Origin: Boletus sp. NGJ
Lineage: Eukaryota; Basidiomycota; Agaricomycetes; Boletales; Boletaceae
Direction: 5' to 3'
NCBI GenBank assembly: GCA_019096195.1
Contig: JAGTXK010000136.1
Span: 456,855-520,854 of the forward strand
DNA: 64,000 nucleotides
How positions within the stretch are numbered: position 1 is the stretch's first letter; every line of letters starts with the position of its first letter. The translations under genes and the position numbers were made by a program. Positions 41,762 through 54,362 of this stretch are shown in pieces. The notes below the pieces were generated by a model that was not told where the DNA came from, searched no databases, and worked only from the letters and a program-made list of their open reading frames with translations.

Positions 41762-44505
41762 ATGACGACCAGACCTCATCCTGAAAATGCCGCGGGCCTC
41801 TTTGATCGTGCTTCTGCCCTTCACGCGCAGGCAGTGCTCTCCTTCCAGTCTTCGTCCACCGTCACGTCCACAAAATCCGAATTTGCGTTCCTCCAAAAAA
41901 TTCTGCTGTCGGGGACGCTGTCTGATCGGCTGAGTGCTCTGACGCTCCTTGTCCAAAGTAGTCCTTTACACAACACAAACGCTCTTGATGCCTTGAAGAG
42001 TTTGGCTGAGAGAGGTAAAGGTAAAGGGGGTCGCGGAGAAAGCCTGAAAGCACTGCGCTGCATCGTCGATTGGTGGGTCGGCGGTGGTGCACCAGATCGC
42101 AAGCTAAAGTGGGTCTGTTCCACTGGTTGATATTCGCACTTGACCGTCACACCAGATATTTCCGCGACCGGTCCTTGACGAATCTTCACATCGATGATGA
42201 ACAATTGCTTGCATGGTACTTTGAAGATTGGTTGAAGAAGTATTTCTTCTCGGTCCTGCAAATACTCGAAAACCTCGCCGCTGATCCCCTACCATACGTG
42301 AGGGCCCAAGCACTCTCGCTGATCTGCGGCCTCCTGCGGAATAAGCCTGAACAAGAACACAATCTACTCAAGCTGCTTGTGAACAAGCTGGCAAGTGCAT
42401 TCTCATTTTGACATCTCTCTTGATCATAATTCTATGCAGGGAGATGGAGAGAAACAAATTTGCTCTCGTGCCTCATACCATATCCTTCAAGTCCTACAAA
42501 CACATCCCTCGATGAAAACAGTCGTCATACGCGAGATGACTTCATTGATCTTTGCTCCCGTAGCTGCGACAACATCGGCATCAAGAGGCAAGAACACGGC
42601 GAACGAGCATGCCTGTTACTATGCGGCTATAACACTCAACCAGATCTTTCTCCAGCCAGGCGATACAGATGTTGCTCTACAACTCATTGACGTTTACTTT
42701 CGCATCTTTGGAGATCTCCTCGGCGAAGGCGAAGTTGCTGAGAACGAAGAAGATACCCACGAAAAGCTCACATCTGCCATCCTTACCGGTGTAAACCGCG
42801 CTCTACCATTCGCGAAACTCGATGCTGCTGAGGCAAGGTAACATGGGAGTTTCAACTCCATCTCACGAGGCTTATTGCAAATTTCAGTTTCCACAAGCAT
42901 ATCGACACTCTGTTCCTCATCACGCACACGTCGACTTTCAACATATCACTGCAATCTCTCGTCCTTATTCAACATCTTTCATCGTCGCTTGCCAGTCAAC
43001 CAGGTTCTTCTTCGCCTTCATCGCGCTCTCAGTCAATCATGGACCGGTATTATCGTACACTGTACTCCTCCCTCCACGATGGACGATTGGCATCGTCTTC
43101 GAAGCAGACAATGTACTTGAATTTACTATTCAAATCCCTGAAAACAGACAACAATAGTGGGAGGGTCAAGAGTTTCGTTCGCAGGTTTATTCAGGTATTA
43201 GTCAGTGGTGGAGCCGGAGGCACAGAATTTGTGGTTGGGGGACTCTACCTCCTCAGTGAAGTAAGTATGATTCGTACCCAATCTCGGTGGTTAATAGCTT
43301 TCACCCTCCCAAGATTTTCAGCACTATTCCGGGTCTGTGCGCGTTCCCGCATGGAATACCAAGTTCATCAGAAACAGAAGATTATGATCCCCGAAAACGA
43401 GACCCCCAGTTTGCACATGCATCAGCTTCACCATTATACGAACTTGTGCGTCGCTTTCTATGGGGGCCCCAACTGCTAACCCCTTCGTATCCAGCTTCCA
43501 CTGTTGCATCATTATCACCCGACTATCTCACTTCATGCACGTCAGCTCCTCGCTTCGCAACCCATCACCTCGAGCCCGGACCTCACGTTCAACACGCTCT
43601 CTCATTTCCTCGATCGTTTTGTATACAAGAATCCAAAAAAATCAAAATCAAAAGGTGCCAGTGCCATGCAGCCCGCTGCGAGTGCTGCCGACGGCGTTGC
43701 TGTCAAACGAGTCAAAGGTAAGGTTAGCGGTGGTGCGCTGCCAAACGAAGAGAAATTCTGGAAGAAAAGGGTGGAAGAGATACCTGTAGATGAGGTATGA
43801 TCCTGTTCACTGGATATGTAATGGTGTCTCATCCCGCGTAGGTCTTCTTCCACAAGTATTTTTCAAGAAAAAACCGCAGGCAACTTGTCCGAGCCGACCA
43901 GGACGAGAATAGCGAAGGGGTGGGGTCGGAAGAGTCCCAGCACTCTGGAAAAGTATCCGATGAGGACGACGCAGACAGCGAACACGAAGCTAATGTAGAA
44001 GGGTCCAGCGAGGCCGAAGAGGATGCCATATGGAAGGTGCGAACACCGAGGGCTCTCTGCTTCCTATTCTTATGCGAACTGCCAGGCCATACAAGTTACC
44101 ATGCCGCGTGAAATAGGAGATCAAGCAATCTCAGAGGAAGACGAAGAAGCATTATTACTATCTGATCCTGACGCAGCCAGCAACTCGAGCGCCGAGGGAG
44201 AGGGAGAACTCGAGATTGATTCCGATGGAAACAAATTCAGCGATAGTGTCTCACTTGCTGGAGGGTCTGACGACGATGACCTGGTCGCTGTGGATGACAT
44301 TCCAAATGGTCTCATTGAGTATGATAGTTCAGATGCGGAAACTGAACAGAGCGACGAAGAATGGGGAGGAATCAGTGGCGGCGACAAACGCAAGCGGAAG
44401 GGCAAGAGTCAAGCCAAACGCAAGAAACGGAAGACCTTACCAACATTTGCAACCTACGAAGAATATGCGAAGATCATTGAGGAGGGCCCAGAGGATGAGA
44501 TATAG
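41762..44505 (+). CDS. MAK21: Mak21/Noc1 ribosome biogenesis protein (CBF/Mak21 family), eight exons
   Basis: Exons: 41762-42108, 42156-42390, 42440-42837, 42888-43260, 43314-43445, 43495-43794, 43842-44036 and 44086-44505. Introns are 47-53 bp. The total is 2400 nt, 799 residues. Intron 2 uses a GC-AG pair (GCAAGT donor); intron 5 shows a TGCTAAC branch site. An in-frame TGA 18 nt upstream supports the ATG. Residues 1-330 are helical repeats (LSDRLSALTLLVQSSPLHNT, DEQLLAWYFEDWLKKYFFSV). The CBF/MAK21 domain spans about 375-520 (LLFKSLKTDNN, GLYLLSE, DYDPRKRDPQFAHASASPLY). The C-terminus is acidic with a basic cluster near 760 (DKRKRKGKSQAKRKKRK). Noc1 pairs with Noc2 in nucleolar pre-60S export. 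It is shorter than yeast Mak21 (1025 residues) because the N-terminus is short. Confidence 0.93.
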
Positions 44506-45209
44506 CATCCATTCACATCTACTAGTTACGGAACAGGTTCCCTCCATCTTGAGTACAGCCTGGGGGATTTTCATCATCCTCGAAATGTCTGTAGCTATCC
44601 GGATGCAATTCAACAGCGAGCTATTGCCGCTACGGTAGTAGTGGGTTCTTTCACCCCCCCCCCCCTCTCAAGCCCAGTGAGAACTGGGTATGACCGAGTC
44701 TCACCCCGTATTTACCAATATTAACTACGAACCGGTTGAGACCGAGTTAATACCACTTGAGATTTCCCCTATAAAGTGGGAATTATTAGAGAAAGTAGAT
44801 ACTGTATGATGGGGCAGAATCTGGTCTTATCTGATCTCGTCTGACCTCAATAGTGCATATCTGATGAGATTTCTCGTGGCCCCTGCCAATAAAAACACCA
44901 TTGCATGCATTCTCACCAAATGTCACCAGTTATTAAATATGTAGATCGTTTGATACCTTGTGATATTGATGCATATCACCGCAGATTACAATCTCGCCAA
45001 ATCTGATCACATCTAATCCATTTGCATTAATAGGCTGGTACACAAATCCAGTAGTAGCTACAAATTGCTACTGTTGGCAGTGGACAAAAAACTGCCTCTA
45101 ACAACAGAATCAGAAAACAGCATGAAAACAAACAACTGTGGTGGTATCAAGCCATTTGACACCATGAAAAAAGTCCAATGCAATGAGAGCAAACATGCAT
45201 CCAAGTCCA
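44506..45209. other. MAK21 downstream spacer
   Basis: Presumed 3' untranslated region followed by repeat-free spacer, with a 13-base C run at 44653-44665. From about 45000 composition shifts to the AT-rich, CpG-poor type of the repeats. No gene seen. Confidence 0.45.
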
Positions 45210-45358
45210 TGACAGCAGAGAAGTTCGAATGTGCAACAGGTGACAATGAGAGCAAATGTGAGTTGATGTGGCAGAGAAGTTCAAGTGTGCAGTCACAAAT
45301 ACGAGAGTGAATGTGAATTGACGACAGCAGAGAAGTTCAAGTGTGCAGTCACAAATAT
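45210..45358 (+). repeat. Tandem repeat, about 58-bp unit, 2.6 copies
   Basis: GCAGAGAAGTTCAAGTGTGC recurs at about 45215 (diverged), 45273 and 45327, with the linking GAGAGTGAATGTGAATTGA. The last copy runs straight into the TA target of copy A2. Confidence 0.7.
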
Positions 45359-45359
45359 A

Positions 45360-46973
45360 CAGTGGCTCAAAAAACTGTCCGCATGTTTGGTCATTTTTCA
45401 CTAAACGCATGTTATTCCCCAATAACTCCCTAACCCTTACCCTAACATATAGGTGTATGAAATAAAGCACTGACCCTTGGCTTTCTATCCATCAAGGTTG
45501 TAAGACATATGAATAAGAATGGATGAACTGGCAGCCATTTCAAAACAATGACTCATTCAGACAGTTTTTTGACTCTAAGTTTTGATTACATATATTGGAC
45601 CCTAGCATGCTGTAATATGATTACATACAGTTGGTAAGGCTTCTATTATGTCACCATTATGTAACTGAGTGTCAGACAACATATATAAACCCCATCATTC
45701 CATGTTTATTTTCCCACCATCACCATGAAACCCATTTCCATCTCTCAAAGAAACAATACCATCTCTCTCTCCTCTCATGGGCTTTCCTCTAGGAAAATCT
45801 CTGCCCAAACTGGCCTAGGGAAGTCTACAGTATGCCAAGTGCTTCAGGAACTCCAGCCAGAGAAGACTAGGCTTCTTGGTGGCTGTCCTTCCAAGCTTAC
45901 CTCTACCAACAAAAGAGCTATTGTCTAGCAAATTATTACTAGCAAGGCCAGGAATGCTGTTCATGCTGCCCAATACATCAATACCATTATTGATACCCCT
46001 TTCTATCCTCAGACTGTTAGAAATACTCTCAAGGAAGCCTCCTTAAAGGCTGTGGTAAAGAAGAAAAAGCCACTGCTTTCTAGTGGTCACAAGAAAAGAA
46101 GATTAGTCTTTGTTCTCAAGTACCAGCATTGGACTGTGAAGGACTGGAAGAGAGTTATATAATCAGATGAGACCAAGATAAATAGGATTGAGTCAGATGG
46201 GCAAGAGTATGTGTGGAAAAAGAAAGGAGAGGGACTAATTGCTAGAGAGATCCAAGGCACAGTCAAGTTTGGAGGAGGTTCACTGATGGTATGGGGCTGA
46301 ATAGGGTGGAATGGAGTGGGGATTTTCAGTGAGGTGGAGGGGAGAATGGATGCTGAACAGTATGTGGCCATATTGGAGCAGAGGTTGCTGCAAAGCATGG
46401 AGGAATCTGGAATTCCAGAAAATGACATTATCTTTCAACAAGATAATGATCCCAAGCATACCTCTAAAAGAGCCCAAAGATGGTTTGAAGAGCAAGGAAT
46501 CAAGCTTCTGGACTGGCCTGCACAATCTCCAGACCTTAATCCCATTGAACATACTTGGAATCACCTCAAGATATGCCTCTCAGGTTATGAAAATGCTCCT
46601 ACAGGTGTTCATCAATTGTGGGAAAGAGAGTAGTGGAGCAGTGGAGAAAGATTGATGAGGAACAGTGTCAGGAATGGATAGAAAGTATGCCTAGAAGGAT
46701 TGAAGCAGTTATCAAGGCCAAAGGAGCTCATACCAAGTACTAGATACCTAGATAAATTTAGAGTCAAAAAACTGTCCGAATGAGTCATTGTTTTGAAATG
46801 GCTGCCAGTTCATCAATTCTTATTCATATGTCTTAAAACCTTGATGGATAGAACGCCAAGGGTCAGTGCTTTATTTCATACACCTGTATGTTAGGGTGAG
46901 GATTAGGGATTATTGGGGAATAACGCGTTTAGTGAAAAATGACCAAATATGTGGATAGTTTTTTGAGCCACTG
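45360..46973 (+). mobile_element. Tc1-like transposon, family A, copy A2
   Basis: A 1614-bp element with TA at 45358-45359 and 46974-46975. Inverted repeats are 45360-45578 and 46758-46973; the distal repeat has extra substitutions at its outer tip (TATCCACATA in place of TGTCCGCATG on the complement). Internal sequence is nearly identical to copy A4, including its inactivating mutations. Confidence 0.93.
45725..46743 (+). pseudogene. Tc1-like transposase (A2), several stops and a frameshift
   Basis: Full-length in size but dead. Codon 68 is TAG (CAG in A1). Codon 146, the Trp before catalytic Asp148, is TAA. The Cys codon in MVWGC (codon 192) is TGA. A 2-base insertion near 46625 (GAGAGAG for GAGAG) shifts the C-terminus. 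The catalytic blocks QQDNDPKHTS and SPDLNPIEHTW remain. Copy A4 carries the same four defects. Confidence 0.9.
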
Positions 46974-47099
46974 TAGATGAATTCAAGAATGAATGCTCTT
47001 AGCAAATCTGATATTCATGATCAGACAACTGCAGCTATTATGAGCCGGCTTTTGGAACTTGACAAGGTCCTGCAAAAGAGAGTGGCCAGAAAGGCTGCA

Positions 47100-48350
47100 T
47101 TGTCAGAGACCAACATTATAGTATAGTTAGACAATAAATTGAATGCACTGCTTGGGAGTCAATCACTTGATGGCCACATTAATCCACTCCTTGGGATGTA
47201 AGGATTGGACATTCATAAAGACATCAATGGAAATTCTTCATATGATTCTTCTTGGTGTTATCAAATATTTTTGGAAACAGATAGTCTATATACTTGAGAA
47301 AAACCATTTTTTTCAAAATATTCCAGATGCAACTGAACTCTCTGGCACTTTGCTAACTACATATTAAGGTACAAGCATGCTCTTGTTGGGAAACATTTCA
47401 AGAACCTTGTGCAAGTCATGCCATATCTGATTTACAACCTCGTTCCACAAACAGTTTTTCAGGGTTGGTTAGTAATCAGAAAACTGGTAGTTCTTCTCTA
47501 GCATACATCAATTAAGGATATTGAATTGTATCTTGTGAGTACTACTAAGCACTCTCATACAATATAATTGACTATGATATATGTATTAGGTCAACCTCTC
47601 ACATGTGATTGGTGACTTTCTCACTGTTAGTGCACAATGCACACTGAGTATCCTGGTAATGAAGGCCAAGTTTCATTTTCTCCTACATCTTCCCATGTTC
47701 ATCTGATGATTTGGCCCTGCAATTCTGTTTTCAACTGAGTACTACAAGTCCTTCAACCATGTCTTTCAGCTTGCATCCATCTATAGTAACCACCAAGCAC
47801 TGAGCTGCAATGCATGTTGGCTCTTTGTTGAACAAGATAATGTCAAACACATCATCACCAGTGGGTCAAGGCCAGATCAAATGTTATTAGATACATTGAT
47901 AAACACTCTCACCAATGTCATCTATACACTTGGCTTTCTCAAGATGGATTTTCCAGAAGTCAGTTGATTTCTTTTGCAAGATCATCATGTGCTTAGCAAA
48001 CTGCTTATCTCTCCTTGAAGGTGTAGTATGCTTACTACTGACATGCAAAAAAGGAAACAGGAATGTGGAGATTGCACACCTGGTTAAATGGAAGAAAATG
48101 GAGACTACCAAATGTATTGGACCAACTGCTGTCACTATGCGAGAAATCCAATTCTACAAAGCTGTATCATTCACAGCAGCACAAGGGGACAAATTCAAAG
48201 TGGAAATCCACATTGTCATCAAGTATACTGCCAGGCATTAGATTGGAACAGTCAAGAAGATCTTGGTTTCTTTCAATCAGCACATTGCATCACATGTTGT
48301 AATCAGCCTCCTGGAATTTCTTCCAGAGCTACATGCTTCCCTTTGTGTCC
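47100..48350 (+). pseudogene. Agaricomycete repeat-associated family (NPLL / EILHMILLGVIKYFW), decayed
   Basis: Plus-strand fragments, in order: NALLGSQSLDGHINPLLGM, GLDIHKD with a 1-base slip to TSMEILHMILLGVIKYFWKQ (47143-47367), RYKHALVGKHFKNLVQVMPY then LIYNLVPQ, KAKFHFLLHLPMFI with two stops, FGPAILFSTEYYKSFNHVFQ, LASIYSNHQALSCNACWLFV then EQDNVKHIITSG, and a C-terminal VKWKKMETTKCIGPTAV region (47915-48241). I recognise the pattern as a high-copy Agaricomycete protein family, probably the gene of a DNA transposon, but cannot name the superfamily with confidence. At least six stops or frame changes. Confidence 0.5.
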
Positions 48351-51300
48351 CATGCATTAAATATCCAGTGGAGGAACAAAATGTTGTCATTTCCCCATTT
48401 GTAAGCTGCTTATCATTCTTTGTTAGGATATTATCTGCATAGTCAACATTCAGCATGATTACTGTACTTCCTGCTATACCTCTACAAGAGCAGTGTTCAA
48501 GAAACAAGAGCACTCACTCATGTTATGGACCAAGAACCTTATTGATTATGCACCTACCAATACCTACATTGTTAACACCTCATCACTTCACAACTAGTAC
48601 CTCATGGCAGTCATGGTTCTCCTAGAAGTCACTATATAATACATATAATGCAAAATTTGCAATGTTAGACTCTTGTATATCTATGTAGTATAATGTTTGC
48701 ATTGTTTGATTGCTCAGTGATTAAATGCCATGTCTGTTCTCCTGAATCATTGAGATTAGACAACTTTAAACTGGTTGTTCATAGATTGATTGTGTTTAGT
48801 TGAACCAGTAACTCTGTGATACTCGACATGCCTTGGTTATAGTATGATTAGTCAGCAATATGATTATGACTTGAACTGGTCAAAACTGTGAGTTGTGGCA
48901 ACACTATTAGTAGAAACCTTCACTAAGCAGTGGGTTTTTCACTCTAATTTAGTCTTATTATTTATACTTTCTGTTGTAGAGAATGACTAGAATACAATAT
49001 ATTTTGTGAGTTGCTATGGTTGATTCCTTCACTAGAGGAATGACTTATGTCATCCTTTAAAGAAGAAGTCATTGAGATAGGAGACTTAGTAATTATCATT
49101 CATCAAAATGAAGCAGCTAGCTGACTAATAAGATAGATTCAGAAAGGGTCTAGTAGAGTGAGAGCAGACAATATGAAGACTATGAAAGGTGCAATAATCA
49201 ACTGGATTACACCAAAGAGTCCAGTCCTGAATCTCTATATCCTATACAATGACAAGATAAGTCAGAGATTTAACCACAAATGGACAGTGACCTGCATCAA
49301 ACTTGTTTCATGCACAGTTAAAAGCTATCATCCAAATGGAATTAATTCTGCCACTTGCAGCAGTTAGAATCTTTCAATACTCTAGGGCCTAACATTCCAT
49401 AGTATGATCCACCACCTCTGAAATGTTCAGAATATTTTACCATGAGAATCATAAGAAATAAATGTTTTTCTCCAACACATAGCTCTGATACTGTACAAGT
49501 ACATAGCTAATAGAATTGTAAATACTATGTATATAGTGAAGTGCCAGTGAGAGAAAGTGAACATGTGACCATACCCTACACAGCCTTGCATCGCATTCCA
49601 CAACATTCTATGGTGTTCTATAGTGTTCCATGCATTAGTCAGCAGAAGCTTGGCATTTGTAAGCAGCCAATCAGAAGGATTGGCTAGTCAAGCCCCTGTA
49701 TCTATCTATAAAAGAAGAGCCCCTTAGGCCACCAAGAGAGCAGATTTACCTTTAGTGGTTTTATCTCAATTAGAGAAATTCTCTCAAGGAGAATTATTTT
49801 TACACCACTTGAAGTACCCCTTATAGGCAACCCACAGAGAATCTCAAGGAGGACCAACTCCACTGTTTAGACAACTAGTTAGATTATTAGGAGTAAAAGA
49901 CTTGTAGCCAATAGTGCACAAGTAAAATAGGACACCTTTTGGAAGAAAACTCTAAATAGGGCAACAAAAGGGAATAGATCCCCAACACTCTAATTCTACT
50001 AGAACCAAAGCAACCCTGCTACTCTGCTGACTGCCCACCTAAAGGGATAAGCAACAGTATGGCCAAACAAGTTCTGAATTGCATTCTCCTTATCAAACAA
50101 TAAGATTGTATTACTATAACCTTTCTGAGTGAACTAAGTGAAGTGTGAACCCATTCCAGCATTATCTGGAATATCTCAACATCTCAACAATCCAGCATAT
50201 CTGTGGATTACCAGCCACAAGGTCATTGCCTTTTATAGCAATTGACTCATTTAACCTTCTAACCTTTTCTAACAAAGTCTAGCAACTTGGTAGTGTTGAC
50301 TAGCATATATATTTAAACATGTTTACATTTATTTACACTTCTTTGTACATATTTACACTGCTAACACCTTACTAACCAGACCACAGTTGAACTAATCAAT
50401 TCCAATTCTTCAATGTTTGTTGGACAATCTGTGCACTTAGTTACACTAAGTTTACCAACTGACTCACATCAAGCTGAGCTAGATACTGTTTCATCTAGGA
50501 GGTAACTATTCCCCTAGCTTATAGTATTCTAACCATAGGAGGCAAAAGTCTAGAAAAGCCCATTGTTTGTTGTTTCCATTGCTTTCACCTGCATATTGTA
50601 GAAGTCAATGGGGGCACTACTATGTCCTGCTGGCTATGACTGGGTGAACACAGTGTAAGTCATCTGTACATTCTGTTTCTGCTTCAATCACTCAACCTAA
50701 TTTGTCATGAAATTAAGAAGAAGTTGCACAATGCACAGCTCCAAGTTGCAGATGATCAGTGGCCAATTTTTATATATATGATCCTGAAGATCTATGGAAT
50801 GAATTGCTACACAGTGGAATTCTGGTTTCAGTGGGTTCTTAGCATTACTTTGTTGTGCTCAATGACTGAATTTCCACAGGCTTATTTACTTCTTCAAGTT
50901 CTGTTGATGCTAAATCAAAGACAACATGTTCTTCCAATGCTCATCTCCATGGGATGTCCTCTGTCATAAAGACATCAATAGCTTATATTGCAACACAGGT
51001 AAGTATCCCCAATCAGATAATCAAGTCACTCAACCATCAGATAGGCATGTTTCACATTAACATCCACTCAAGTTTTTTCATACACCAATCTGACCATCAA
51101 TGTTGAATGGTTTTACATTAGTATTCTCAAACTCATTGATGATCCCAAGAAAAAGAATGAGGTTTCTCAACTAATGACATGGTGGAATAGGTAGATATCT
51201 ATAGTATATACCAATTATTGCATACTTTGCTAAAGCCTTGTTAGGCAAATTTTTCCAATAACTAATAAGAGAAATTGTCTGCTGTCCAAGAACAGTGCAT

Positions 51301-51763
51301 CTGCACAGATTCAGCAAAAGCATGCAGAGATAAAGGCTAGAGATGTCATGGGTGATGCCAGACCATCTTTGTTATGGTTATGGAAGGGGAAACATCTTTT
51401 TCTCTTCCTTCACCCCCTCCCAGACTCTGGGGCGACCTTTTCTTTGACTCCTACAACTACACAGGATTCCCCTGGGATTCTCCCACAATACCCACACAAG
51501 CATCACCCCATCCAGAACTCCCCTTCTAGGCAATGCACCACCATGGCTGTGACACAGCCTACCCTATTTCATTTTATATGCATTTCACCTTTGACCTGAT
51601 CAATAGACATTGCCTCCTCAGCTGTGTTCTCTCACACACAACCCAGTATTCCAAATTCCTCATTTGACTAATGCTTTGATCCCTTATGGTAATATTCTGT
51701 CTGCGACTTAATATTACCATATATAATATGAATTCTGCCCTAGATTGGGAAGGCCTATATATA
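48351..51763. other. No recognised gene; one LTR-like stretch
   Basis: Mostly AT-rich sequence with short unassigned frames (49158-49367, 50724-50969, 51348-51599 plus). Around 49480-50000 a TATAAAAG box (49707-49714) followed by a leader-like region resembles an LTR promoter, but I cannot place both ends, so it is not called as an LTR. Confidence 0.35.
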
Positions 51764-53372
51764 CAGTGGCTCAAAAAACTGTCCGCATGTTTGGTCATTT
51801 CTCACTAAACGCGTTATTCCCCAATAACCCCTAACCCTTACCCTAACATATAGGTGTATGGAATAAAGCACTGACCCTTGGCGTTCTATCCATCAAGGTT
51901 GTAAGACATATGAATAAGAATTGATGAACTGGCAGCCATTTCAAAACAATGACTCATTCGGACAGTTTTTTGACTCTAAGTTTTGATTACATATATTGGA
52001 CCCTAGCATGCTGTAATATGATTACATACATTTGGTAAGGCTTCTATTATGTCACCATTATGTAACTGAGTGTCAGACAACATATATAAACTCCATCATT
52101 CCATGTTTATTTTTCCACCATCACCATGAAATCCATTTCCATCTCTCAAAGAAACAATATCATCTCTCTCTCCTCTCATGGGCTTTCCTCTAGGAAAATC
52201 TCTGCCCAAACTGGCCTAGGGAAGTCTACAGTATGCCAAGTGCTTCAGGAACTCCAGCCAGAGAAGACTAGGCTTCTTGATGGCTGTCCTTCCAAGCTTA
52301 CCTCTACCAACAAAAGAGCTATTGTCCAGCAAATTATTACTAGCAAGGCCAGGAATGCTGTTCATGCTGCCCAATACGTCAATACCATTATTGATACCCC
52401 TTTCTATCCTCAGACTGTTAGAAATACTCTCAAGGAAGCCTCCTTAAAGGCTGTGGTAAAGAAGAAAAAGCCACTGCTTTCTAGTGGTCACAAGAAAAGA
52501 AGATTAGCCTTTGCTCTCAAGTACCAGCATTGGACTGTGAAGGACTGGAAGAGAGTTATATAATCAGATGAGACCAAGATAAATAGGATTGGGTCAGATG
52601 GGCAAGAGTATGTGTGGAAAAAGAAAGGAGAGGGGCTAATTGCTAGAGAGATCCAAGGCACAGTCAAGTTTGGAGGAGGTTCACTGATGGTATGGGGCTG
52701 CATAGGGTGGAATGGAGTGGGGATTTTGAGTGAGGTGGAGGGGAGAATGGATGCTGAACAGTATGTGGCCATATTGGAGCAGGGGTTGCTACAAAGCATG
52801 GAGGAATCTGGAATTCCAGAAGATGACATTATCTTTCAACAAGATAATGATCCCAAGCATACCTCTAAAAGAGCCCAAAGATGGTTTGAAGAGCAAGGAA
52901 TCAAGCTTCTGGACTGGCCTGCACAATCTCCAGACCTTAATCCCATTGAACATACTTGGAATCACCTCAAGATATGCCTCTCAGGTTATGAAAATGCTCC
53001 TACAGGTATTCATCAATTGTGGGAAAGAGTAGTGGAGCAGTGGGGAAAGATTGATGAGGAACAGTGTCAGAAATGGATAGAAAGTATGCCTAGAAGGATT
53101 GAAGCAGTTATCAAGGCCAAAGGAGCTCATACCAAGTACTAGATACCTAGATAAATTTAGAGTCAAAAAACTGTCCGAATGAGTCATTGTTTTGAAATGG
53201 CTGCCAGTTCATCAATTCTTATTCATATGTCTTAAAACCTTGATGGATAGAAAGCCAAGGGTCAGTGCTTTATTTCATACACCTATATGTTAGGGTAAGG
53301 ATTAGGGGTTATTGGGGAATAACACGTTTAGTGAAAAATGACCAAACATGCGGACAGTTTTTTGAGCCACTG
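51764..53372 (+). mobile_element. Tc1-like transposon, family A, copy A3
   Basis: A 1609-bp element with TA at 51762-51763 and 53373-53374. Inverted repeats 51764-51979 and 53157-53372 have the outer/inner inverted motif and the telomere-like run. It is the second least damaged family A copy. Confidence 0.94.
52126..53142 (+). pseudogene. Tc1-like transposase (A3), one in-frame stop
   Basis: The frame is collinear from ATG 52126 to the stop at 53142 (339 codons with stop) except for one TAA at 52561-52563, codon 146. That codon encodes the Trp immediately before the first catalytic aspartate in A1, B1 and B2. A2 and A4 share this stop; A1 does not. The C-terminal frame that A1 lost is intact here (WERVVEQWGKIDEEQCQKW). 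Confidence 0.93.
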
Positions 53373-53374
53373 TA

Positions 53375-53884
53375 TGGGCATCTGCCCCTCATGTAACTCT
53401 AATCTAGATCTACACAACTTCCCATGTAATCTACTCAACCCCTGGTTCCACTTCACTTCAGATGCCTGCACCCACTCTGGAAGGGATCACCACAGTGCTC
53501 ATGATTGTGTTTCTTATCACCTCGCACTTATGTGACATTATCGCTGTTCACTCACATACCTAGCCAACACCAACACCAACACAGACAGGGTTCTATCCAT
53601 ATAAGCCCAGGACTCCATCACTGGCCACCATATACAATAGGTCTGCGCCTTCACCAGACTGCGCCGCCATTGTCAAAGTCCAAGACTCTGCCATTGGTCA
53701 TAGAGAAGGCTCCAACCTTAAGAGAGGCTCTATATGGAAGCTAGCTGTTGGTCCCTATACCTAGGAACTCGGGCCTAGGGAGGTATTTTCCCCTCAAGTC
53801 CAGCTAATCCAGTAATCAACCAGGTGGTCGATTACTCAGAAACATGTCACTTGTTACCCGGCGTAACAATCCTAGATCAGTTAC
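53375..53884. other. No gene seen
   Basis: Spacer between copy A3 and the gypsy-2 LTR. It has a CCAACA triple at 53561-53578 and somewhat higher CpG than neighbours. No recognisable frame. Confidence 0.35.
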
Positions 53885-54362
53885 TGTTATGAACCTTTTG
53901 GAACAAACCACAAGGCTCAGATGATGCTTGCAGGCTACATGTATCCTGGCTCAACAGATGAGGTGGGGAGTCATGATCCATACTATGCCAACCCTACAAT
54001 GACCAGAGTGGCCAAGGCAATGAGTTATTGGAGCAGAATACAAATGGATTAGACTGGGGATTCCAGTCATCAAAGTGCTACTTTATATATGTACAAGGAT
54101 GGTGCACAGACCAGGCTGTGTGTGTGATAAATTACTGTATATAGTAAGATGGAGATTAATGGGGCTGTGTAAGAAGAGCAGAAATTAAAGAGTTGTGGAT
54201 TACATGAGGTATGATGTCATCTGACATCATAGGTTCTAGACCTTATCATGTGATTGTTCCCATGGTCACATGCACAGTCACATGACTTGAGAAGAAAAGA
54301 GTTGATGAAATGAAAAAGTAAGTGTTGAAGTGAAAAGTTTGAAAATATTCAATTTTATAACA
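53885..54362 (-). repeat. Gypsy-2 3' LTR
   Basis: A 478-bp LTR with inverted tips TGTTAT (53885) and ATAACA (54357-54362). A polypurine tract (AAAAAGGGGATAG on the minus strand) abuts it at 54363. A TACTTTATATATG promoter box lies near 54090. The other LTR is outside the window, so its target duplication (GTTAC on this side) cannot be checked. Confidence 0.75.

Noticed and set aside
41821-42261. Minus-strand frames opposite MAK21 exons 1-2
   Set aside because: Shadows of a well-supported plus-strand gene; no recognisable domain.
49480-50020. Another LTR
   Set aside because: A TATAAAAG box and leader-like sequence are present, but no convincing TG...CA ends, primer site or target duplication could be placed.
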